Of a DNA stretch of 64,000 nt, positions 56,900 through 64,000 are shown one piece after another. Below the pieces are notes generated by a model. That model saw only the letters and a list, made by a program, of their open reading frames with translations. It searched no databases and had not been told where the DNA came from. The position numbers were made by a program, and so were the translations under genes. Position 1 is the stretch's first letter. Each line of letters starts with the position of its first letter. Origin of the DNA: Ctenosaura bakeri (lineage: Eukaryota; Chordata; Lepidosauria; Squamata; Iguanidae); NCBI GenBank assembly GCA_948474755.1, contig CAOLHI010002160.1, positions 62,001 through 126,000 of the forward strand, given 5' to 3'.

Positions 56900-57112
56900 A
56901 TTGCAACTATTGTTGCTGTGTGCCTTCAAGTGATTTCCAGCTTATAGCAACCCTAAGGCAACACTATCACAGGTTTCTTTTTGTGGCTGAGAATGCATGA
57001 TGCACCCAAGGTCACCCAGTGGGTTTCTATGGCTGAGCAGGGAATTGAACCCTGGTCTCTAGGGCTGTAGTCCAATCCTCAAATCACTATACCATGCCGG
57101 CTCTCAATAAGG
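56900..57112 (-). mobile_element. Sauria-type SINE, minus strand
   Basis: GTTGCTGTGTGCCTTCAAGT, CAGCTTATAGCAACCCTAAG, CCAAGGTCACCCAGTGGGTT, TCTATGGCTGAGCAGGGAAT, TGAACCCTGGTCTCTAGGG and CACTATACCATGCCGGCTCT. The head and the BovB-like tail are both present. The central GGTTTGCC block is absent. Confidence 0.9.
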
Positions 57113-57144
57113 CTTGAAACAGTCTCTTGTATCATTACACCAAG

Positions 57145-57546
57145 ACCCTTTTCACATGGCATTTGCCATGCAAAAGAGGGCCTGGAGTGTCGCGTGACTG
57201 CAAGGAGCGATCTGCATGATGCATTCACAATTGCACGACGCTCCAGGGGCCAGCAAGCGCCAATTGTGCACCTTTTCATTTTCAGCTAGAAGCCGATAAT
57301 GGTGCACAGTCGTGCATTGCTCCCAGGCCCTTACCTGGCGTGCAGAGCCTCTGGAGCTGGGTCAGTCGCGCTTCCTGCCCCAGTGCAGCCTGGGAAGGTC
57401 CCAGGCTGCGCTGTGGAAGGAAGAGGTGGGGTTCTCATGTGAGCAGGCAGCTCATGTGGAGCTGAAGCAGCAGGGAAGGGAGAGCCTCTCAGCAGAGGCT
57501 GCTCGCACGATCCCAGCACTGAAACAAAATTAGGTGCGGAAACGGC
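57145..57546. mobile_element. GC-rich Harbinger-like MITE, subfamily B, about 402 bp
   Basis: The left end CCCTTTTCACATGGC and the complement of the right end (GGGCCGTTTCCGCACC) form a weak terminal inverted repeat, and CCAAG occurs next to both ends (57140-57144 and 57547-57551). Length and the CTTCCTGCCCCA...GCCTGGGAA region match the 403-bp element at 29759. It is CpG-rich. The 66-76 codon frames in it are by-products of composition. Confidence 0.5.
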
Positions 57547-57551
57547 CCAAG

Positions 57552-58744
57552 TTTTAACCACAAATTCAAAAATGGCTTCTCTTCAACAGTTGTGAGGTTT
57601 TAAGCAATGAAATAATCTACAATGGCCATTGAGAATCAAGAGTCATGTGGGGTTAAACTATATAGAAGTCATGAGTATGAAATCTTAATATTAATTTTGG
57701 CCCACTGCACTAAAAAATGACATGGCTCACACAAATTATACCTTTTTTGTCTTTTGATGAGGACCTTGGAAACAACACACCACAAATATTATAAGTAGTC
57801 TGGGATAACAGGGCCAATCAAAGGCCAACCATGCTGTCTGCATTTCCAATTCAGAACTAATCAATTAAACTTGATTAACTTAAGATGAACCTAGATGTTA
57901 AGGGGAACATCTGCTACCTGAAATTAAAACACTTTCTCTCCACCAATGGGAGATATGTGCCTCAACAACCAGACTTTCAAATTAAATTTGTGCTTCCATG
58001 AAAGGCATGATAAATGAAGGTGAGGAAAAGTATGTGCTATGACAAACAAATGACAATTTTCAACACTTGAGGGAACATCTATTCAGAGTATCATACAGTT
58101 TGACTCTTTCTTGCCATCTGCTGGACATTCACATTTATTTCATTCTTAATGGATAATTTCCATATTGGCAAGCCTTCTGCACTTCAGATCATCACTACAC
58201 ATGTGTAGTTTGTGGGAGACAGGAACAGCAAATGTGGTGTGGTATAGTGTGTGAGAGGCGGCACCATCCAGTGTGTCTCACTGCAGGCTAAGGGCAAGAA
58301 AAAATGGAAGGCTTAAAGTTAAAGCAATTGACCTCAAAGGGGGAAGCCATTTATGCATTATATCTAGTGGATTTCTACTACTTTAATATATTTTAATACA
58401 TTAATTCCCAATGTTCCCTCCACATACACATACTCATGACTTTTTTATGTATCACAGGAACATAATAAGTGGCTAAATATTTGCCAATACACTCTTCTTC
58501 CTTTATCTTCCCACTGTGACTTAGATCCAAAGTAAATAATGTGTAAGGGGTCTCGGTTAAAGTTACTTTCAGACTCTCCTCAGATCCCAGAAAAGGTTCT
58601 TCTGAGGGTCACGGGACATATCTCAATGACTTGGGGTGGGGTGTGGGTGACTAACTTCCAGAGATAGAGGAAGAATGGGGTTTCCTTTCCTCTACTTCAG
58701 AATGAACAACTTGAGATGATGCAAGTCACAGGCAAGGAGATTAG
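57552..58744. other. Non-coding DNA without recognised feature
   Basis: Nothing recognised. Confidence 0.45.
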
Positions 58745-58749
58745 ATGAG

Positions 58750-58932
58750 AGCTCTAGAATCAAAATCCCTTCCAAAAGTGAAACTCATTGGATAACCTTG
58801 GGCAACTCATTCTCTCTTTGCTTTACTTGCCTCACAGGTTGTTGTGGGGATAAAATGAATGAGCAGGACCTCTGAATACCAGTTTGAGCTCCTTCTAGGG
58901 AAGATGGGATGTGATTGTTATAAATAAATGAA
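58750..58932 (+). mobile_element. MIR-like tRNA SINE with L2-type tail
   Basis: TCATTGGATAACCTTGGGCA, ACTCATTCTCTCTTTGCTTT, CTTGCCTCACAGGTTGTTGT, GGGGATAAAATGAATGAG, GAGCTCCTTCTAGGGAAG and ATGGGATGTGATTGTTATAA follow the usual order of this SINE class, ending in an (AAAT)n tail. The tRNA head is degraded. Confidence 0.75.
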
Positions 58933-59840
58933 CACAGATTACTTAGATGAGCATTTCACAATATTTCAAGGATATATGTGCTTTTTCCATCAATGGATTG
59001 AAAGACATAAAAATGGACCAGAGTCAAAAACTTCCCTTGAAGTCCCTAAATTTATTTCTGAAGAGATCCTGAGTTCTTTTCTTCCTCTCTTATTCACTCA
59101 CTAATTTCTACAACTTAAACAAGCCATGTAAAACAGACCAGAGCTACTGATGACAGCTTAAATGACGTATTCTGAAACCTAAGTTTCCCCTAGGTTTAAC
59201 AAATGATATTCTAGCATGAGATACCAATCTGTTCAAGCAAATCTTAGTGAACAAAGAAATTCCATCAGCATTCCCGCATGCCATTCCTTCATGTATTTAT
59301 CAGACTACAAAGAAACTGTGGTGTGTTTTTTTTTCTAAAGAGACCCTCTAGAAAAAAAAATCCATCAGATTTTGCTACATTGAGTTAATAATAAGGTCAC
59401 AGAACCATTTTTGTTTCTTTAATCTGCAATTAATTATCTAATTACTGGCTAGCATAACCATTTTGTTTATTTCTTTGTTTTTCATGAAGAAATTTCCATT
59501 CCTCCGTTTCTGTGATCATCTAGAATAACCAGAAAGCACACAGACAGGTTAAACAGATTATGTCATATTCGGTTTAAAATGGTACCCATTAGCTGTATAG
59601 ATTAGAACACACTGGAGATGGGGAAGCGTTTTTTTAAAAAATGGAAAGGAGTTCAGAAATAAAATCCTGGTCCATTATGAGCTGATTTCAACCCTTATTG
59701 AATTTTACTTCATTTTAAAATGCACAGATGTGGATTACACAGGCTAAAAGCCATATGAATCCTTGTAGACTCCTCTCTGAGTCTCCTGAGGACAGCCTGA
59801 ACTTCCACTGAACTGGCCATTGAAATTAAAACACAAAGCA
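58933..59840. other. Repeat-poor AT-rich DNA
   Basis: 59380-59600 contains AATTAATTATCTAATTACTG (homeodomain-type TAATTA cores) in a repeat-free setting and could be regulatory. No other feature recognised. Confidence 0.35.
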
Positions 59841-59845
59841 TCTAC

Positions 59846-60287
59846 TGTCAAGGATTCAAAGCACAAGAACCCTGGGAAAATACTCAGACCACTGCAAGGC
59901 ATTGCATCATACTCCAGCAGTGTGTATCGCAAGACATTGCATCATGTACTGGGGTGGTGTGCAAAGGGTACAGGGTGGTGCGAAAAGGGTACAGGGTGGT
60001 GTGCATACCCTCGTAGCTCATTGGATGTAAATGTGTATATAGGGCAGCTACATCCAGGTCATGTTGTCGATTGACCAAACCTGGTGCCTGGCATAAGCTT
60101 TTGTCAGTCTGTTTGTGTTCTTGTACATATCGGAACCTTGAAGCTAAGATAAAGTGCCTCTTGCTTGGAAGAAAGCTTATCTGTGTGAGTATCCTTCTTA
60201 AGAAACATGGTTGCTGCTGTCAGTTTGCTGAGAACCCCTATTCGCTGTGTCTCCGTGGGGGTTGATTCTCTTATCTTCCTCCCAACA
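59846..60287 (+). mobile_element. Solo LTR, 442 bp, 5-bp duplication TCTAC
   Basis: It runs from TGTCAAGGATTC to CCTCCCAACA, so it has the canonical TG...CA ends. TCTAC is present immediately outside both ends (59841-59845 and 60288-60292). Inside, in order: a small tandem repeat in the U3 part (59947-60010, units of 21-22 bases with (A/T)C(A/T)GGGTGGTG), a TATA-like TATATAG (60036-60042), and a poly(A)-signal variant GATAAA (60148-60153). There is no internal coding region, as expected after recombination between two LTRs. The retrovirus-like family is not identified. The 60-84 codon frames over it are chance. Confidence 0.8.
59947..60010 (+). repeat. Three 21-22 bp tandem units in the LTR
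   Basis: Starts at 59947, 59969 and 59990: TACTGGGGTGGTGTGCAAAG, TACAGGGTGGTGCGAAAAGG and TACAGGGTGGTGTGCATACC. Such units in U3 often act as enhancer repeats; that role is inference. Confidence 0.75.
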
Positions 60288-60292
60288 TCTAC

Positions 60293-60929
60293 AGCTACCA
60301 GAGACCATGTGAGCAGCTCCATACTCACCCCCAGCATACAGAATTTCTCCTAGGATATTGTCCATAATCCTCATCTTGGTGACTGTCCTCATCTGTTGCT
60401 TTCCCTCCACTCCCCTTTTCAGCACTTTTAAATATACCAAGCTATGTATGCTTGGGAAAGCCAACAGAAGACAAGAGCAACTTTGTACTGCTGATGTAAA
60501 ATTATCTGTGAAGTATAGGATGCTATTGTTCTTACTCATTCTGACTGTTATACAGAAAGAATAATGAAATAACAGTTCCCAGAAATAAACTTTGTGGCTA
60601 TTTTAAGCCATTCCTTACTTCACAATGAAAATATTGGCACACATCTGAGTCTGGTGTTTGATGTTTCTTAGAAATGTATTTCTTTTTATTGCCTTGAATA
60701 GGGGAGAACTACTTCAACAACCAATTCCCACCCCAGGACCCTTTGGATGTTCAGAGGGACTGCCAAAACAAAACAAACCCAAAGTTGTTCTGCACCCCAT
60801 CTTCTCCCCAAAATCAAGGAAGTTGGCTTTAAAAATTATATTAAACATACAAGTAAAAACTTTCCCAATCTCCCCTTCTTGGGCAAGCTTCTAGAATGTG
60901 ACCTCTAGAGTCTGTGTAAGCACTTAGAA
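60293..60929. other. Non-coding DNA without recognised feature
   Basis: Overlapping frames on both strands with no domain. Confidence 0.4.
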
Positions 60930-61675
60930 AGGAATGGTGTGATCACCTGAAGTCAACATGGGTTTCTCAAAAACAAGTAATACCAGAGTAATCTCTCTCT
61001 CTCTCTCTCTTTATGATAGAGTTACAAGCTTGGTTGATAAAGAGAATGCTGTAGATATAACATATCTTGACTTCTGTAGGACCTTTGAAAAGGTCTCTCA
61101 AGACATTCTTGCAAACAAGCTAGTGAAATCTGGGCTAGACAATGCTACCATTTAGTGGATTTGTAATTGCTTGACTGACTGAACCCAAAGGGTACTCACT
61201 ATTGGCTCCTCTTCATCTTGGAAAGAAGTGACTAGAGGGGTGCCACCAGGTTCTGTCCTGAGCCCAGTGCTATTCTACATCTTTATCAATGATTTGGATG
61301 AGGGAATAGGGGGCATTCTTATCAAATCTGCAGATGACATCAAATTAGGAGGGATAGCTAACACCCGAAAGAATAGGATGAGAATTCAGAATGATTTTAA
61401 CAGATTAGAGAGCTGGTCCAAAAACAAAACAACAGCAGCAACAACAACAACAACAGAATTTCAACAGGATGAAGTGTAAGGTACTACATTCAGGTAGAAA
61501 AAATGATATGCGCAGATATAAGATGGGTAGCACCTGGCTTGACCACAGTACATGTGAAAGGGGTCTAAGAGTCTTAGTAGACCACAAGCTGAACATGAGT
61601 CAGCAATGTGATGTGGCAGCTAAAATAGCCAATGAGATTTACACTGGAGGACCTAGAGATTCCTAGATAAGTGTG
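60930..61675 (+). mobile_element. CR1-like LINE reverse transcriptase fragment
   Basis: The translation gives TYLDFCRTFEKVSQDIL (usual 'YLDFSKAFDTVSHxIL') and GLDNATI*WICNCL. Next comes RGVPPGSVLSPVLFYIFIND followed by LDEGI, matching the '[24 protein letters not shown]' block, then SADDIKLGG (usual FADDTKLGG; both catalytic Asp kept), and then KCKVLHSGRKND with GLRVLVDHKLNMSQQCD. A CT tract (60987-61014) and a CAA tract (61430-61456) interrupt the frame, and there are stop codons near 61153 and elsewhere. The 5' endonuclease part and the 3' UTR are missing. Confidence 0.95.
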
Positions 61676-61769
61676 CTCATGTAAAAAACAAACAAAAAAA
61701 ACCCACGATTTTTATTTTAACTCACATTTTATTACTTTCCTGGGTGACTTGGTTTCCCCAACCATAATG

Positions 61770-62205
61770 AAAGTGGAGGGCTGATTGTTCATTGGAAGAT
61801 ATATCCAAAGTATTATAGGGCTTTATAGGTCATAACCAGCTTTGAACTGTATCTGAAACAGATTAGTGGCCAATGGACCTAGTCGAACAAAAGAGTCATG
61901 TGCTGCCTATAACCAGCCCAGTCAACAATCTGACTGCAGCTCTTTGGACTAGCCACTTAGGACTGAAGTTTTCAAACATTCTCCAAAGAAAGTTCCACAT
62001 AGAGTAAGACACAGTAAACTAAGTGGGAGGTAAGTAAAGCCTATGTCACCACAGCCATATCCAACATCTCTAGGAGTAGGCTTGGCTGGTGTCCAAGCCT
62101 TAGTGGCTCTCCTGGCCTCAACAGAAACCAGAGTTTCCAGGCTCAGGCTTGAATCCAGGGATACTCCCAAGCTACAAACTTGTGTCGGGGCATGAAAAAC
62201 ACTCT
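61770..62205 (-). mobile_element. L2-like LINE fragment, minus strand
   Basis: The minus strand reads TQVCSLGVSLDSSLSLETLV, matching the L2 'QVRSLGVILDSSLSLETQV' block, then SVEARRATKAWTPAK. The adjoining plus-strand words GGGCTTTATAGGTCATAACC and GGCCAATGGACC are the complement of the following 3' part. Frame is broken. Confidence 0.75.
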
Positions 62206-62260
62206 TGGGGGCTATATATAGCCTCAAGGAAGGCCACACTTGCTCACCCCTGGTCTATGT
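62206..62260. repeat. Fragment of hAT-type MITE
   Basis: TCTTGGGGGCTATATATAGC, CTCAAGGAAGGCCACACTTG and CTCACCCCTGGTCTA look like one end of a decayed MITE. Confidence 0.4.
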
Positions 62261-62688
62261 AGAATGTTTCTTTTATTTTGTTTTTTAAATCAATGTACTA
62301 TTCCTAGAGAGCCCATTTACAAAATAGTAATCAAAGCGCATACAGTAGTCAAAGTAGCCTTCATTTCAGTTAGCTGGAAACATATGGGTTAAAACTATAC
62401 AGAAGTTAGATGCCCCTTTCCTCCCTCACTCAGTCCTTCTTAGTTTGTGAAAATAGTCAGGGAAGAAACTGGCAGACATGAGAGTTAGCAATAGCATGAG
62501 ATCTTATCCAGGCTATCTCAGCCTGAACTTTTTATGAAAATTTACATAAAAGATATAGAAAGACACACCTAATTGCAAGGCAGTTTTCAACTATGTCAAA
62601 AATAAGCAGCTTCCCATGGATTCTGATGGTGATGGCGGTGGTGGAAACAAGCTCACCTATTCATGTGCCATGTGTGATGCTGCAAAAC

Positions 62689-62801
62689 AAGGCTGGGGAA
62701 CCTGTGGCCCTTTAGATCACAACTGCCATCACTCTTCACCATTGGTTATGCTGATGGGAGCTGTAGTTCAACAGCATCAGGAGACCCAAAGGTTCTCTGG
62801 C
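62689..62801. mobile_element. hAT-like palindromic MITE (GGGGAACCTGTGGCCCT type)
   Basis: The left part GGCTGGGGAACCTGTGGCCC is answered by the right part GAGACCCAAAGGTTCTC. The inner words AACTGCCATCA and TGATGGGAGCTGTAGTTCAA are also paired. It is a diverged, non-autonomous copy of a family common in lizard genomes. Confidence 0.7.
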
Positions 62802-63415
62802 TATGTGATAAACCCATCACAGATTGCTCCAAATACAATCTGAATAAAGCTGGATGATGTATATCCTTTAAAGCAAAAATATATTGTAACATTTGCTCTG
62901 AGCTTTTTCTACCCTAATTCCTTGCATTAGTAGTAATTTCCCCCAAATGGTTAACCAAAGTAAATAATAGCTTTTCTATCATTTCCCTCATGCATCCAAC
63001 ACTGAATCAGCAGGGCTACCCTGTCCTAGAATTAGTTATTTTGGCATCGACTGCTGAGTAACACAGCATGTGCCATCAATTTATCTAAATGTGTTACAGC
63101 AGATCAATACTGAATCTGTAAAGCCATTTGTTCTTTGACTCTACATGGCAAAAAACATTGCCTTAAAAATAACTCAATTTTCTCCATCTCTAGGACTAAA
63201 CGGAACATCAACACTATAAAAGTAAACACGTAGCACAAAAGAGCAGAGTGTTTGAAATATGTTTCTCTTTGTAGGCTATGGCACATATGGGAACATTTTA
63301 TTTTTACAGGATCCCCTCCCTACTCCTGAGATGGGGGAGAAATGAAGTCACACATGCCTATGGAGTAAAAGGATATGTTAAAGTCAAATTGTGGTTCTCT
63401 TTGTTTCTCAGGGAG
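62802..63415. other. Non-coding DNA without recognised feature
   Basis: Nothing recognised. Confidence 0.4.
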
Positions 63416-64000
63416 GTGCAGTGGTTTAGCTAGAGCTTTTGCCACCCGGGGGCGGTCCCTGAGTTTGCCGCCCCTCTCAGAGGAAGGAGGACCTATCCAA
63501 AATATCTAATAAAAATGGCTCGATTGGCATTGGGTGATTGGGCTCTGATTGTTCGCATTCAGAGGGCGTGCTCTGCCTGTGCTCAGAGACACACCAGCAT
63601 TCCTGCAGCAATGAGCACCCCCTCTCCGCCCCCCCCCGCTCAGAGGGTCAGCTGGGCTGGGCTCATCCTCAGTCTCAGAGGTGAGATGGGGGAAAGATGG
63701 GCGCCTCTCCCCACCTCCCCGGGGCCTCTCCTTTCTTCTCCTCTTTTCTCCCCTCCCTCCATCTCTGCCCGATCCAGAGGTCTGCTGGTGTCAGCGCTGC
63801 TGCTTTGGCTGGAAACAGGTTTGACTCCAGATTGGGAGGGAGAGAGGAAGGGGAGAGGGGGAGAGGGGGAGAGGACAGCCCCCTTTCCCGGGATGGCATA
63901 TCCCTCCAGCAGACCTCTCCAGGAGGCTCCAGTGCCCATCTAGTCACTAGACATCTGCCAGCATGTGGTGGGTGACCCAGAGCCGCCCCCCAAAACACCC
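63416..64000. mobile_element. GC-rich element, probably hAT-type MITE, running to the window end
   Basis: It starts near GGTGCAGTGGTTTAGCTAG, followed by GCCACCCGGGGGCGGTCC. Near the end stands GTGGGTGACCCAGAGCCGCC, the complement-like partner of that left end. The interior is GC-rich, with polypurine (GGGGAGAGG)n and polypyrimidine tracts. Frames of 92-142 codons on both strands are overlapping and dominated by Pro, Ser, Arg and Gly. A CpG-island promoter cannot be excluded, because the right side lies outside the window. Confidence 0.45.

Noticed and set aside
59947..60010. CRISPR-like repeats
   Set aside because: Three direct 21-22 bp units without spacers, inside an LTR of a vertebrate genome.
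63515..63998. Frames of 92-142 codons on both strands
   Set aside because: Composed of Pro, Ser, Arg and Gly from GC-rich purine and pyrimidine tracts, on both strands at once.

Overview
The window looks like non-coding DNA from a squamate reptile, most likely a lizard. I found no convincing host protein-coding exon, no tRNA, rRNA or snRNA gene, and no CRISPR array. The reptile assignment rests on the repeats. There are several tRNA-derived SINEs of the Sauria type, with a BovB-like 'CCTTCAAG...' / (CAA)n 3' end. There is a SINE whose head is a 5S rRNA-like promoter. L1, L2-like and CR1-like LINEs are mixed together, there is a SPIN-like hAT transposon, and there are many palindromic MITEs ending in GGCC(A/T)TTTCC. 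Base composition is AT-rich, with local GC-rich islands that are themselves mobile elements. The species cannot be fixed from this sequence.

Layout. 0-16 kb: a 138-bp tandem repeat (2.0-2.6 kb), a palindromic MITE (3.4 kb), a possible LTR followed by a primer-binding-site-like stretch (4.5-5.3 kb), SINEs (6.4-6.9 kb), and an old minus-strand L2 reverse transcriptase split by a 5S-type SINE (14.5-15.4 kb). 16-34 kb: a hAT-like element and MITE (18.2-18.8 kb), a 5'-truncated L1 with an 11-bp target-site duplication (21.2-23.3 kb), a CR1 3' end (23.6-24.1 kb), a further MITE and SINE (24.9-26.0 kb), an LTR-like block on the minus strand (26.4-27.2 kb), a GC-rich Harbinger-like MITE (29.8-30.2 kb), and an L1 nested in an L2 with a 13-bp duplication (31.9-33.5 kb). 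34-48 kb: L2 tails, two copies of a ~456-bp GC-rich MITE (37.6 and 40.8 kb), a folded-back Penelope-like insertion with a 13-bp duplication (38.65-38.87 kb), and a 787-bp SPIN-like hAT element with an 8-bp duplication (43.55-44.34 kb). 48-64 kb: L2 fragments, a perfect 80-bp hairpin MITE (53.1 kb), SINEs, a ~402-bp GC-rich MITE (57.1 kb), a 442-bp solo LTR with a 5-bp duplication (59.85-60.29 kb), a CR1 reverse transcriptase fragment (60.9-61.7 kb), another L2 fragment (61.8-62.2 kb), and GC-rich DNA running off the window end.

The open reading frames longer than 60 codons are LINE remnants, antisense shadows of repeats, low-complexity sequence or chance. No gene system is visible. The value of the window lies in its insertion history: nested elements, exact duplications and intact hairpins. 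Several AT-rich stretches lack recognisable repeats and could be conserved regulatory DNA (5.6-6.1, 35.6-36.0, 54.5-54.9, 56.4-56.8 and 59.4-59.6 kb). That can only be decided by alignment to other genomes.
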